Below are positions 1 through 9,062 of a stretch of DNA of 48,328 bases, in pieces. A program made the position numbers and the translations under genes. The stretch's first letter is position 1; every line of letters begins with the position of its first letter. The notes under the pieces were generated by a model that was not told the DNA's origin, did no database searches, and saw only the letters and a list, made by a program, of their open reading frames with translations. The stretch comes from an uncultured Shewanella sp. (GTDB lineage: Bacteria; Pseudomonadota; Gammaproteobacteria; Enterobacterales; Shewanellaceae): NCBI RefSeq assembly GCF_947495455.1, contig NZ_CANLZC010000036.1, positions 1 to 48,328 on the forward strand, in the 5' to 3' direction.

Positions 1-337
1 CGACATTTCTCACATCGCTGTGAGTCAACGCGGAGAGTGATGACCTATATGGATATAGGGAATGCCATTGATGCAGGATGCAGATTGATGGACTCGAAGC
101 TGGGCTTTTTCAGAGTACATGTTTTATTTCTGTACTATTTCTGTACTTTGTTTTTAAGACTTGAAGAATATCAAACCAAAGTATATGAATTAAAATAACA
201 ATTCTTAATCTTTTTGGAATATTTTAAATAGCCTGCTATTTATCATAGTGACATTAAATTCATACTTAAAGGGCTTCTTTGTCGAATAACCGAGGTGAAG
301 AGTTGCTTTAAAAAACAGAGTATTTAACGTCAAATTT
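1..337. other. Intergenic sequence at left edge
   Basis: No convincing gene. A short perfect inverted repeat (CCTATAT-GG-ATATAGG) lies at about 46-61, followed by a TGCAGGATGCA motif, which has the look of a dispersed intergenic repeat in this group, but one copy cannot prove that. The rest is AT-rich and probably carries the promoter of the small secreted protein that starts at 338. What lies to the left is outside the window. Confidence 0.4.
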
Positions 338-637
338 ATGAAAAAATTAATAATTGCTGCAATGTCTCTATTACCACTAACAGCATTATCCGCTGCGCAT
401 GACGAGTGGTCTGCTGCTGATCAAGCCTGTTCAGAATTGGCAAGGTTTTATGATTACAATGGCTATTATAGTGATATAAAAGTGCAGGTCGCGAAGAAAT
501 ACAAAAAAGACATTTATATGTGTAAATTCAGTGTGCACGATCTTGATAAAGAGAGAGTGGGGCACTTATATCAAGATAAAAGCTCTTTTTATGCGATTTA
601 TGATGTGGCGACTGGTACTCAAACTAAATTGGATTAA
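338..637 (+). CDS. Small secreted protein of unknown function
   Basis: A 99-residue protein with a clear Sec signal peptide: KK, then a hydrophobic stretch ending LSA-AHDE, so cleavage is expected near residue 19-20. The mature part is about 80 residues, hydrophilic and rich in Tyr, Lys and Asp, with two cysteines (about residues 31 and 62) that could form one disulfide in the periplasm. I recognise no family. No strong Shine-Dalgarno precedes the ATG. It stands alone, converging on mutT, with a shared hairpin in the gap. That it is a real gene is supported by the signal peptide and the absence of any competing frame; its role is unknown. Confidence 0.7.
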   Translation: MKKLIIAAMSLLPLTALSAAHDEWSAADQACSELARFYDYNGYYSDIKVQVAKKYKKDIYMCKFSVHDLDKERVGHLYQDKSSFYAIYDVATGTQTKLD

Positions 638-644
638 ATGAAGA

Positions 645-671
645 CCAGTTGATTTAGTCTATATCAACTGG
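645..671. terminator. Hairpin between convergent genes
   Basis: A perfect 9-bp inverted repeat, CCAGTTGAT / ATCAACTGG, with a 9-nt loop sits between the small secreted protein gene and mutT, which converge here. It is a plausible two-way terminator, although the T-tracts on either side are weak. Confidence 0.5.
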
Positions 672-682
672 ATTGAAAATAA

Positions 683-1090
683 TTAGGCTGATACTGAAGG
701 ATCTTCGAGGATCTTTTCGATAATAGGTTTGTTTGCGTCTGGAAAGTTGTAGTTTAGCAGCTCACTTTTGTCGACCCAGATGATTTCTTGTGCTTCTAAT
801 CCGGTGGCGATACCTTCAAAGTCTTTTACCCAGTGAATATCAAGTTTGACTTGTTTGTCTGGGTAATTGTGACTAATTTCCATTAATGCTTGTGTTTCTT
901 TAATATTAATGCCGATCTCTTCTTTTAATTCTCGACTTAAAGCTTGAGTGACAGTTTCACCTTGCTCAACTTTCCCTCCTGGAAACTCCCATTTTCCACC
1001 TTGATGTAAATGTGCATGACGTTTAGCGATTAAGATCTGTTGTGCTTCATTGACAATCACACCAACAGCAACATGTATTCTATTATTCAT
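683..1090 (-). CDS. mutT: 8-oxo-dGTP diphosphatase MutT (Nudix)
   Basis: MutT hydrolyses oxidised 8-oxo-dGTP to the monophosphate in the cytoplasm and so keeps it out of DNA. The 135-residue length is normal. The Nudix box GX5EX7REUXEEXGU is complete: GGKVEQGETV followed by RELKEEIGI at about residues 39-61, giving the Mg-binding REXXEE core. The start MNNRIHVAVG is typical of the family. It is the last gene of the minus-strand run pilD-coaE-zapD-yacG-mutT, 11 bp after the yacG stop, and so is probably co-transcribed with it. Confidence 0.93.
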   Translation of the reverse strand: MNNRIHVAVGVIVNEAQQILIAKRHAHLHQGGKWEFPGGKVEQGETVTQALSRELKEEIGINIKETQALMEISHNYPDKQVKLDIHWVKDFEGIATGLEAQEIIWVDKSELLNYNFPDANKPIIEKILEDPSVSA

Positions 1091-1101
1091 ATAATTTGGT
1101 T

Positions 1102-1314
1102 TTAGTCTTGTTTAAAAAAATTGGCTTCATCGTAACCTAGGCCATCTAATGTCTCGGGATCAAACTCAGGTTTTACGGGAATGCTATGTTTCTCTGAAGC
1201 CCAATCACCCAAATCAATGAGTTTACAACGTTCACTACAAAAAGGTTTAAACGGTGAGCTATCATTCCAATTGACAGTATCTTGGCATGTTGGGCAGGTA
1301 ACGGTAAGTGGCAT
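1102..1314 (-). CDS. yacG: DNA gyrase inhibitor YacG, zinc-binding
   Basis: A 70-residue zinc-finger protein. The four ligands are visible as CPTC near the N-terminus and C-x3-C in FCSERCK, followed by the hallmark IDLGDW. In E. coli YacG binds GyrB and inhibits gyrase; that role is taken from the family. It lies between zapD and mutT in the usual gammaproteobacterial coaE-zapD-yacG order. An overlapping frame in the same stretch is a shadow without recognisable features. Confidence 0.93.
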   Translation of the reverse strand: MPLTVTCPTCQDTVNWNDSSPFKPFCSERCKLIDLGDWASEKHSIPVKPEFDPETLDGLGYDEANFFKQD

Positions 1315-1441
1315 ATTTCGTTAAACTCAATAATCGCTAAAAGATCTTGAAGAGTATTATACCTAAAATAACTCAAAAAGACCTTTTAACTATTTATTGT
1401 AGGCGATTGACTTTTACGAGGAAGCAATCACTTGTTATTAA

Positions 1442-2164
1442 TTAGCAAGCTGCTAATTGAAAAGGAATATTTTCATTGGCATGTTTTTGACTATCAAATT
1501 GCATAAAATGAATCGCGTAGCGATTTTTATGCCCGCTAATTGTAGGATAACATTGATTTTTGGGACTCAATTTGATGCGAACTAATGAAAGTGGCCGCTC
1601 ACTGTGAGCCTGAAAAAAACCATCGTGGGCGGAGCACTCTTCATAATGGCTGGATTGTCTGGTGATGGTTAAAAGTAACTTGATGGGTGTTAATAGATCG
1701 GAGAATTGCTCTTTCCAGCCAAGGTATTCAGCTTGTCTTTGTTCCCAAGGCTTTTCAAGCCAAAAGTGCAACTGAGGTAGGTCAAAATTACAGCAAGCAC
1801 CTGGCATGTTATATCTCTGTCTTAGCGTGCTGAGAAAACGATCATTTTTTATATTGAGGCCTGGTCGTTGTGCTATTTTGAGCTTATTACGACTTTCTTT
1901 GAGTGCGGCAATAGGATCGGAGATAGTATCGATAACAGGTACCCCATCAATTGACCATTGTGCTAGTTGTCTGTCGATATCTTTTAAGACTTCTCCACTA
2001 TAGTCACAACGCTCAGTTAGCTCACATAGGGAGAACAAAGGATCAAAACACCGTGCCTGATGATCCTCAACTAAGTTTTGTTGTAATTGTTGATCTAGGT
2101 ACTCTAGACGTAAATAGCCACGTATTTTTTCATTTAATGGGTGTTCAAAAATGAGTGTATTCAT
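1442..2164 (-). CDS. zapD: Cell division protein ZapD
   Basis: ZapD (formerly YacF, DUF1342) crosslinks and bundles FtsZ filaments at the division ring. The protein has 240 residues, close to the family length, and the N-terminus (FEHPLNEKIRGYLRLEYL) is highly characteristic. Its ATG overlaps the coaE stop as ATGA, so it is translationally coupled to coaE. The downstream gap to yacG is about 127 bp. Confidence 0.93.
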   Translation of the reverse strand: MNTLIFEHPLNEKIRGYLRLEYLDQQLQQNLVEDHQARCFDPLFSLCELTERCDYSGEVLKDIDRQLAQWSIDGVPVIDTISDPIAALKESRNKLKIAQRPGLNIKNDRFLSTLRQRYNMPGACCNFDLPQLHFWLEKPWEQRQAEYLGWKEQFSDLLTPIKLLLTITRQSSHYEECSAHDGFFQAHSERPLSLVRIKLSPKNQCYPTISGHKNRYAIHFMQFDSQKHANENIPFQLAAC

Positions 2165-2778
2165 GATGTATGCTCTGCACTGTTTGCCAACTTCAAATAT
2201 TGGTTATGCAATTGTGCTACTTGTTCCTTGAGTGCAGATTGAGGTCCTTGGTTGTTGATAACATCATGCGCTTTTGACAGCTTTTCATTTCGGCTCATTT
2301 GGCTAGCGATGATATTGTCTATTTGTTTTTCACTTACATTATCTCTAAGCTGAGTGCGTTTCTTTTGTTGTTCTTCTGATAAATCAACAAGTAAAGTGCG
2401 ATTAACTTTCTTGTCTAAACCATTTTCAAACAGCAATGGTGCAATCATTATGCAATAAATGGAATGAGCTTGTGTCATTTGCTGTTGCATTTCGATGCGG
2501 ATCATTGGATGCAATAAAGCATTTAGCCATTGGCGTTCTGATGGATGATTAAAAATAGTTTCTCTTAATAGACTTCTATTGAGTTCACCTGTTTCTAATA
2601 ACATATCATTGCCGAAGTGTGCGCAAATTTGAGCTAATCCTGTTGATCCTTTCTCAACAACTTGTCTTGCTATCAGATCCGCATCAATAAGGCAGATCCC
2701 AAGCTCAGCAAAAAGGTTGGCAACAGTTGTTTTACCGCTTCCTATTCCACCTGTTAAGCCTACTATAAATTTTGACAT
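2161..2778 (-). CDS. coaE: Dephospho-CoA kinase CoaE
   Basis: CoaE phosphorylates the ribose 3'-OH of dephospho-CoA, the last step of CoA synthesis. From the ATG at 2778 it is 205 residues, the family length, and begins MSKFIVGLTGGIGSGKTTVA with the Walker A P-loop GGIGSGKT. The frame stays open upstream to about 3006, but that part overlaps pilD and encodes non-family sequence, so I rejected the longer start. It follows pilD by 23 bp and overlaps zapD by 4 bp. Confidence 0.95.
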   Translation of the reverse strand: MSKFIVGLTGGIGSGKTTVANLFAELGICLIDADLIARQVVEKGSTGLAQICAHFGNDMLLETGELNRSLLRETIFNHPSERQWLNALLHPMIRIEMQQQMTQAHSIYCIMIAPLLFENGLDKKVNRTLLVDLSEEQQKKRTQLRDNVSEKQIDNIIASQMSRNEKLSKAHDVINNQGPQSALKEQVAQLHNQYLKLANSAEHTS

Positions 2779-2801
2779 AATTATTATTCTTATTGTGATT
2801 A

Positions 2802-3719
2802 TTATCGTGATAAATAAGACAAGTATCCATTGAGTATCGGTTCGCCCCAGATCATGGCTATCCAGCCTGCAATGGCAAGATAAGGTCCGAAAGGAATGGC
2901 TTGATGATATTTTTTTCGCTTTATTAATATCATTATTATGCCTATTGTTGCACCAATTACCGAGGATAATATGAGAATAATAGGAAGCATTTGCCAGCCA
3001 ATCCAAGCCCCCAGTACTGCTAAGAGCTTAAAGTCACCGTATCCCATCCCTTCTTTATTCGTCAGTAATTTAAATCCCCAAAAGACAAACCACAAGCTAA
3101 GGTAACCGACTATTGCGCCAATAATGGAACTTGATAACGAAACAAAACCCATGTTTATATTAACAATAATACCTAACCAAAGGAGTGGCAAGGTAATTTG
3201 ATCTGGAAGTAACATTTCATCAAGATCGATACAGGTGAGTACGATCAAACTCAATGTGAAAATACTGGCAAAAATGAAGAGATTAGTTGGGCCAAAATGC
3301 CAAGCTAAGGTACCGATCAGTACTGCACTTGTCGCTTCAATAAGGGGATAGCGAGTGGATATCGGAGTTTTGCATTGCACACATCGCCCTTTTAGCATTA
3401 GCCAGCTAAGTACTGGAATATTGTGATAAGGTTTGATGTCTGTATGACAGCTGGGGCAACTGGATGGAGGAACGGCTAAATTATAGCGAGGTGGGTACTT
3501 ATCTATTGAACGGGCTAAATCTTGTGAGTGCTGCTTGAAAATAGCGGGATGATATTGGGCGAGGTACTCGTTACATTCTTGCTGCCACTGTCTTTTCATC
3601 ATCACAGGTAAACGGTGGATGACAACGTTTAAAAAGCTGCCCAAAATGGCGGCAAAGATACAGCTAATTGTAATAAAAAGCCAAGGATATTGATTGAGTA
3701 GCGCTACAAATTCGGTCAT
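2802..3719 (-). CDS. pilD: Prepilin peptidase / N-methyltransferase PilD
   Basis: An inner-membrane aspartyl protease that removes the leader of type IV prepilins and type II secretion pseudopilins and methylates the new N-terminal Phe. At 305 residues it is slightly longer than most relatives. Visible features: an N-terminal membrane helix with GSFLNVVIHRLP, the cytoplasmic tetracysteine pair CPSC and CVQC, and the two catalytic aspartates in DLDEMLLPD and the GYGDFK (GxGD) motif, within about seven or eight membrane helices. It lies 86 bp downstream of pilC in the pilABCD cluster and is followed by coaE. Confidence 0.95.
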   Translation of the reverse strand: MTEFVALLNQYPWLFITISCIFAAILGSFLNVVIHRLPVMMKRQWQQECNEYLAQYHPAIFKQHSQDLARSIDKYPPRYNLAVPPSSCPSCHTDIKPYHNIPVLSWLMLKGRCVQCKTPISTRYPLIEATSAVLIGTLAWHFGPTNLFIFASIFTLSLIVLTCIDLDEMLLPDQITLPLLWLGIIVNINMGFVSLSSSIIGAIVGYLSLWFVFWGFKLLTNKEGMGYGDFKLLAVLGAWIGWQMLPIILILSSVIGATIGIIMILIKRKKYHQAIPFGPYLAIAGWIAMIWGEPILNGYLSYLSR

Positions 3720-3805
3720 TATTTTCTTATGTCTATCTTGTGATCATTCTAATATGGGTTGCCATGATTTATTTTTAACTGAGTTTTGGAGCACTTTAGA
3801 GCAAG

Positions 3806-5062
3806 TTAGCTGACGATTTTTCCCATTTGAAAAATAGGTAAATACATAGCCACAATTAAGCCGCCGACTAAAGTGCCGATGACAACCATCATGACAGGCT
3901 CAATTAAACTGGCGAGACCATCTACGGCATCATCGACTTGCATTTCATAAATATTGGCAACTTTATTGAGCATATTGTCTAAAGAGCCTGATTCTTCACC
4001 AATCATGACCATTTGAACCAGCATATCAGGAAATAAGCCTGTGGTATGCATCGCAGTGTTCATTTGCATACCTGAAATCACTTGTTCTCGCATTTTTAAA
4101 ACGCCACGGCGGTATACGGCATTGCCTGACGCACCTGCTGCAGACGCCAATCCATCAATGAGTGGCACACCTGCGCCAAAGGTCGTGGCCAGTGTTCTGG
4201 CAAAACGGGCCATGGCGGCTTTATGAAGAATTTGACCTATGACAGGTATTTTTAATATAAGGGCATCAAGTTTATCCCTAAAAAGTGATGAGTTACGATG
4301 CAGTCGTATTAATATAATACTGCCGATAATAACGCCTATGAGGATAAAGTGCCAAGAGGCTTGTAGGCCTTTCGATATGTGAATAACAACTTGTGTAAAT
4401 GCGGGTAACTCGGCACCAAAGCCATTAAATATTTCCTCAAATTGTGGTACCACAAACAAGAGCAACATTGAGGTGACAGCAATAGCCACTATGACGACAG
4501 TGATAGGGTAAAATAAGGCCTTCTTTATTTTTGATTTTAATTGCTCAGCTTTTTCTTTATAAAGCGCGATGCGATCAAATACCGTTTCAAGCGCACCAGC
4601 ATGCTCTCCTGCAGCCACTAAATCGACAAATAGATCATCAAAATAAAGTCGATGGGTGCGAAGTGCATCTGAAAGAGGAGTTCCCGATTGAATATCATCA
4701 AGGATCTGTCCAAGTAGCTCACGCATTTTTATTTTTTCATGCCCCCTTGCAATAAGCTCAATGCTAGTCACTAATGGTACGCCTGCGGTGAGCATAGTGG
4801 CAATCTGTCGAGTCATCATGGCAATATCCATGGCTGTGACTTTAGGGGGCGGAAGTTTAAAAAGGGGTTTAGATTGCCGATGAACGCGTTTAGGGGTGAT
4901 GCCTTGAGATTTTAATTTACTGCGAATTTCCGCCATGCTGCTGCCGCGTAAATGGCCAGAGACTTTGTCACCTTGTTTATTGAGCCCTTGCCATTCATAA
5001 AGGGTAATTTTGGGGGCGGGTTTTGACTGCTGTTTAGCACTGAGGCTATTAGTTGTACTCAT
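3806..5062 (-). CDS. pilC: Type IV pilus inner-membrane platform protein PilC
   Basis: PilC (GspF family) is the inner-membrane platform on which PilB acts to add pilin subunits. The 418-residue length is normal. Two GspF domains are recognisable: a first around residues 80-200 (MTRQIATMLTAGVPL) and a second around 285-405 (FARTLATTFGAGVPL), each followed by hydrophobic helices. The C-terminus ends PIFQMGKIVS, typical for the family. It begins 9 bp after pilB, so the two are one operon. Confidence 0.95.
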   Translation of the reverse strand: MSTTNSLSAKQQSKPAPKITLYEWQGLNKQGDKVSGHLRGSSMAEIRSKLKSQGITPKRVHRQSKPLFKLPPPKVTAMDIAMMTRQIATMLTAGVPLVTSIELIARGHEKIKMRELLGQILDDIQSGTPLSDALRTHRLYFDDLFVDLVAAGEHAGALETVFDRIALYKEKAEQLKSKIKKALFYPITVVIVAIAVTSMLLLFVVPQFEEIFNGFGAELPAFTQVVIHISKGLQASWHFILIGVIIGSIILIRLHRNSSLFRDKLDALILKIPVIGQILHKAAMARFARTLATTFGAGVPLIDGLASAAGASGNAVYRRGVLKMREQVISGMQMNTAMHTTGLFPDMLVQMVMIGEESGSLDNMLNKVANIYEMQVDDAVDGLASLIEPVMMVVIGTLVGGLIVAMYLPIFQMGKIVS

Positions 5063-5071
5063 GGTATTGCC

Positions 5072-6910
5072 TTAAGTACTCTGTGTGACGCGATTAATTT
5101 CAGCAAGGCTAGTGACACCTTCTATGACTTTGAGTAATCCTGATAAGCGTAAGTCTTGCATGCCTTGGCGTTTAGCTTGATTGACAATATCGAGAGAATT
5201 GCCTCCTTGCATGATAGTGTCGGCAATGGCATCAGACATAGGTAACATTTCATAGATCCCTACACGCCCTTTATATCCTCCCGCACAATGTTCGCATCCT
5301 ATGGCTTGAAAGCACTGCACGCCTTGCTGTACTTGTGCTTGAGTAAAGCCTAAGCTCAGTAACTCCTGCTTAGGGATCACTTCTTCTTGTTTACAGTGTG
5401 GACAGAGACGTCTTGTCAGCCGCTGAGCAATAATGAGTGAAACAGAGCTGGCAATATTGTAACCTGGCACGCCCATGTTAAGCAGGCGTGTGAGGGTTTC
5501 TGCAGCCGAGTTCGTGTGCAAGGTAGATAGCACTAAATGGCCTGTCTGAGCGGCTTTTATGGCAATTTCAGCGGTTTCAAGATCGCGGATCTCCCCAACC
5601 ATGATGACATCCGGATCTTGACGTAAGAAAGAGCGCAACGCCGAGGCAAAAGTGAGCCCAGCCTTGAGATTGATATGCACTTGATTTACGCCTTCAAGAT
5701 TGATTTCAACGGGATCTTCGGCGGTAGAGATATTGCGCTCCTGAGTATTGAGTTTATTAAGGCCAGTATAAAGAGAGACGGTTTTGCCAGAGCCTGTGGG
5801 GCCTGTGACTAAGATCATGCCCTGGGGTTTGGCGAGCATGGTTTGGTATAAGTGTTTTTGTTTATCATCAAAGCCGAGTTTTTCAATACCTAACTGGGCC
5901 GAAGAAGAGTCGAGAATACGCATAACGATTTTTTCACCCCAGAGGGTGGGTAAAGTGCTAACCCTGAAATCGATAGCGTGTGTTTTCCCTCGTTTGTTAT
6001 GCTGATCTTTTAGGGGAGTGAGACTGAGCTTGATGCGGCCATCTTGTGGTAGACGTCGCTCGGCAATATCCAGTTTTGCCATGACTTTTAAACGGGCTGC
6101 AATGCGCGCTGCAAGCGCCACAGGTGGCTCGGCAATGAGGTGTAAAATGCCATCAATGCGAAATCGTATACGATAGCTATGCTCATAAGGCTCAAAATGC
6201 AGATCTGAGGCGCCTTTATGTATGGCTTTAGCTAAAGTGTTATTGAGATAAACCACAATGGGCGCATCATCTTTTGTATCGTCAGCAATATCTTGCTCAT
6301 CATCGCTTTGAGCAACGTGAGCATTATTATCAAAGGCATCTAAGTTGAGTAAGGCTTCCTCATCGACTTGGCTTAAATAATGGTTTTCTATGTCCAGATC
6401 CAATAAGCGATTGATGCTGAGTGTGAGCTTGTCTTCTTCAACTAAAATGGCCTCAGTATGCATGCTGGCGCTGAATTGAAAATCCTCTAGTGCGGCAATA
6501 TTAGTGGGATCTGACATGGCTAAATACAGGCGGTTATTTTTCTTGTACAGAGGTAAGCAATTATGTTTTTCAATGAGTTTTTTATTAAGAATGTCATCAT
6601 CTAAGCTGTCGAGTTTTAGCTCATTGAGATCATATAAAGGGGTGCCGTATTCTTGATGTAACACTTGGGCGATATCATAAGCACTCATGAGTTCATGGTG
6701 CACTAAATAACGGATCAGGTTTTGTTGCTCCGCTTTTGCTTGCTGCTGGGCTTGGGTGAGTGATGCTTCTTCAATGAGTTTATGACGAATAAAGAGGCCA
6801 GCAAGGCCAGAAAAAGTGTTTGCTTTATTGCTAGTTGGAGTCAGTCGAGTGTGAGCGCTAAGATTATTTGAGGTAGCGGTTTGTGTTGAATTAATCGCGG
6901 AAGTGGGCAT
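5072..6910 (-). CDS. pilB: Type IV pilus assembly ATPase PilB
   Basis: The hexameric cytoplasmic ATPase that powers pilus extension. Domains in order: an MshEN-type N-terminal domain (about residues 35-170), a linker with an acidic run around 187-215 ([13 protein letters not shown]), and the GspE core with Walker A GPTGSGKT at 370-377, the Asp box and Walker B with VGEIRD near 440, and a zinc tetracysteine of two CxxC pairs (CPHC, CEHC) near 510-545. At 612 residues it is longer than the usual 560-575; the extra is in the N-terminal tail (about 30 residues, Ser/Thr/Asn-rich) and the acidic linker. It follows pilA after a strong hairpin. Confidence 0.95.
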   Translation of the reverse strand: MPTSAINSTQTATSNNLSAHTRLTPTSNKANTFSGLAGLFIRHKLIEEASLTQAQQQAKAEQQNLIRYLVHHELMSAYDIAQVLHQEYGTPLYDLNELKLDSLDDDILNKKLIEKHNCLPLYKKNNRLYLAMSDPTNIAALEDFQFSASMHTEAILVEEDKLTLSINRLLDLDIENHYLSQVDEEALLNLDAFDNNAHVAQSDDEQDIADDTKDDAPIVVYLNNTLAKAIHKGASDLHFEPYEHSYRIRFRIDGILHLIAEPPVALAARIAARLKVMAKLDIAERRLPQDGRIKLSLTPLKDQHNKRGKTHAIDFRVSTLPTLWGEKIVMRILDSSSAQLGIEKLGFDDKQKHLYQTMLAKPQGMILVTGPTGSGKTVSLYTGLNKLNTQERNISTAEDPVEINLEGVNQVHINLKAGLTFASALRSFLRQDPDVIMVGEIRDLETAEIAIKAAQTGHLVLSTLHTNSAAETLTRLLNMGVPGYNIASSVSLIIAQRLTRRLCPHCKQEEVIPKQELLSLGFTQAQVQQGVQCFQAIGCEHCAGGYKGRVGIYEMLPMSDAIADTIMQGGNSLDIVNQAKRQGMQDLRLSGLLKVIEGVTSLAEINRVTQST

Positions 6911-6940
6911 TGATTAATACCTGTTATTTTGTATTAAAAG

Positions 6941-6981
6941 CTCAAATATTGGCTTGTAAAGCGATAGAGCCAATATTTGAG
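6941..6981 (-). terminator. Hairpin terminator/attenuator between pilA and pilB
   Basis: A perfect 14-bp inverted repeat (CTCAAATATTGGCT / AGCCAATATTTGAG, 13-nt loop) follows the pilA stop. Read in the pil direction (minus strand) it is followed by CTTTTAAT, a short U-tract. This should end most pilA messages while letting some read through into pilB, which fits the need for far more pilin than assembly proteins. Confidence 0.75.
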
Positions 6982-6995
6982 TGATGAATTAGTAA

Positions 6996-7604
6996 CTATT
7001 CAGATTCACCTCCACCTTCACCTCCACTTTCACTTTCTGGTGCATCCGCACCTGAACCTTCTTGGCATTGACCATCATCGGCAGCAGCATCTTCACTACT
7101 TGCTACAGAGGTATAGGTTAATATACCAGTATCTGAAATATGTGCCGTAACGATACAAGTGCCTTCATTAAACATTAAATTACCACCACTACCTTCAGAA
7201 AGTGTTGCTGAAACAGTGAGTTTATCACCATCTTCATCATCAGCTGCTATCTCTTCAGCAAGTGAAGAACAGCCAATTCCTGACTGCACACAACTCACAG
7301 CTTTAGTTGCATAAGAAGCCACACCTTTCATCGCTGCTGCGCCATGAGCGGACGCGGTGTAATCTCGATAGGCAGGTAGAGCCACGGCGGCGAGAATACC
7401 GATAATGGCGACCACTATCATGAGCTCAATAAGTGTAAAGCCTTGCTGGCGATGGGCTTGTGTATGAGTACGCTTGTGTTTTAAATCAGGCTCTAAATCA
7501 GGTGCTAAATCAAGCTGAATGCCATTGTCAGTAGCAGATGTTTTGATGGCGCAATGAGAATGATCAGGTGTGATCTTCCTGTCATCCGTGACGTGTATAC
7601 TCAT
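6996..7604 (-). CDS. pilA: Type IVa major pilin PilA with unusually long leader
   Basis: The pilus subunit. The class III prepilin signal is unmistakable: [21 protein letters not shown], with processing after Gly55 and Glu at +5. The mature protein is about 147 residues with four cysteines; the last two (GTC..., GQC...) fit the C-terminal D-region disulfide. Two oddities: the leader is 55 residues instead of roughly 6-15, hydrophilic, with a [13 protein letters not shown] run; and the tail after the last Cys is about 22 residues of Gly, Ser and Glu (GGEGGGESE). No in-frame ATG, GTG or TTG lies between residue 1 and the cleavage site, and GGAGAG precedes the ATG at 7604, so the long leader is the sequence's own reading. 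Expected substrate of PilD. Confidence 0.93.
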   Translation of the reverse strand: MSIHVTDDRKITPDHSHCAIKTSATDNGIQLDLAPDLEPDLKHKRTHTQAHRQQGFTLIELMIVVAIIGILAAVALPAYRDYTASAHGAAAMKGVASYATKAVSCVQSGIGCSSLAEEIAADDEDGDKLTVSATLSEGSGGNLMFNEGTCIVTAHISDTGILTYTSVASSEDAAADDGQCQEGSGADAPESESGGEGGGESE

Positions 7605-8227
7605 AGTTCTCTCTCCAGTTACATTAGCTTCACTGTGTCAGTGAGCGGGTTACTCTGAATCAAGGCTTAGCTCGATATTCATGCTTGTATTCCACTTAAG
7701 TAGGTAACAAGCACTTGGAATAGTATAAAGGTAGTACAAAAAGAGAAATATTGAACAATTTTATTTATCTAATTGAGCATTCAAAGTTGATCCATTGGCT
7801 TTGAAAATTCATTGATGGACGCACACTTAGTTATAAGATTTAGTAGGTATAAGAGTTAGTTATAGCTATAAGATTTAGCTATAAGTTTGAATTGATAGTC
7901 AATAGCTATTGTTATATTTGATAGAGGAGAATTTATTACACTCTATTACACTAGAATGAGGAGCGTAACATGAGGGGCATAGAGGTGAAAGGATATGTGC
8001 TCATTTTTTATCTGTGATATTCAGCTTGATGGCTAATATTAATTCTTGTTGAAAATTTGCTGAGTTTACGTCTTTTATGAAGTGAATTTATTAAAAATAA
8101 TAAATCAAGGTTATTCATTAAACAATAAATAAGTCATTGAAACGATTCAGACAGAAAATAGAGTAGGGATAGAGAAAAAAAGTCATTAAATTAGGTCACT
8201 AATATTAATAAACAGAAGAATGATGTG
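7605..8227. other. Intergenic region between divergent pilA and OMP gene
   Basis: About 620 bp, very AT-rich, with no convincing ORF. It must hold the pilA promoter (leftward) and the promoter of the outer-membrane protein gene (rightward). I looked for a sigma-54 GG-N10-GC element upstream of pilA and did not find a clear one. Around 7830-7925 a loosely repeated ATAAGATTTA/TTATAGCTATAA pattern occurs, too irregular to name. Confidence 0.45.
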
Positions 8228-8896
8228 ATGAAATTTAAACTGCTTTTCATGTTATTGATGATGTGTGTGTCTTTGCCCAGTATGGCACGGCCTGGCGATA
8301 ATCGGCCTTTTGAAGCTGATCCTCATTGTGGGCCGCGTTGTGGTGGCTTAAATGGTGGTGGCTCAAATGCGGGGTTTTATATTGGGACTGAGCTGGGATA
8401 TTCCAATAATAGTCAAACCAATGCCTCTTACCAAAGTATCGATAATGCAGAGTTAAACTTGTTTGGTTCTGATAATCTTGGTGGCCGTTTGTTTGCGGGT
8501 TATCGATTCGATCAAAATTATGCTTTTGAAGTGGGTTATAACAATACCGTTGATATGAGTGGCAATGCGACTTGGGGTGATAATAGCGCTCAATGGCATT
8601 ATCAAGTGCAAGGTATCGATGGTAGTTTTATTTATAACTACCCACTGGCCAATCATTTTAGTGCGTTTGCGAAAGCGGGATTAGGTATTTATTATGCCGA
8701 TGTCCATGATGAATATGTATTGTCGGATGCGGTTATCGATAAAAATCAGACTCGTGTTGTGGGTATTGCGGGAACGGGAATCGAGTATAACTTTAGAAAT
8801 CATGTGGGATTGGGATTATCGGCAACTTATCAAACGGCGAATGATTACATTCCGGCCAATACCTTAATCGGTGTGCGTGCTTCTTATCGTTTTTAG
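8228..8896 (+). CDS. Outer-membrane beta-barrel protein (OmpA/OmpW-like porin fold)
   Basis: A 222-residue protein with a Sec signal peptide (hydrophobic core FKLLFMLLMMCVSLPSMA, cleavage near residue 21) followed by a Gly-rich, Cys-containing linker (HCGPRCGGLNGGG) and an alternating beta-barrel pattern of about eight strands: GFYIGTELGYSNN, GGRLFAGYRFDQNYAFEVGY, FSAFAKAGLGIYYADV, GIGYN-like strands, ending in GVRASYRF with the C-terminal Phe needed for BAM insertion. It belongs to the broad outer-membrane beta-barrel/OmpA-N type family; no specific ligand can be inferred. The GTG three bases before the ATG was not used. It is a single gene divergent from pilA. Confidence 0.8.
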   Translation: MKFKLLFMLLMMCVSLPSMARPGDNRPFEADPHCGPRCGGLNGGGSNAGFYIGTELGYSNNSQTNASYQSIDNAELNLFGSDNLGGRLFAGYRFDQNYAFEVGYNNTVDMSGNATWGDNSAQWHYQVQGIDGSFIYNYPLANHFSAFAKAGLGIYYADVHDEYVLSDAVIDKNQTRVVGIAGTGIEYNFRNHVGLGLSATYQTANDYIPANTLIGVRASYRF

Positions 8897-9062
8897 CTTG
8901 GTTCTGGCAAGGCTAAGCTGATATTGATGTCATTAGAGCAGGTTCATTTAGCTTTTTATTGATTTTTTATTGACTTTTTATCATCAATTAAGGCGTATTA
9001 AGGTCAATGTAGCTCAAATACCACTATAGTTTGTTCATAAGAACGAGCCAGTGGAGAGCCAT

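Noticed and set aside
46..110. Palindrome and TGCAGGATGCA motif as a dispersed repeat or mobile remnant
   Set aside because: Only one copy was noticed in this window, so it cannot be called a repeat family from here.
2779..3006. 76-residue N-terminal extension of coaE
   Set aside because: It overlaps pilD almost entirely, and CoaE proteins begin at the M before SKFIVGLTGG.
7605..7760. Sigma-54 promoter for pilA
   Set aside because: No element with GG and GC at the required 10-bp spacing was found in the pilA direction.
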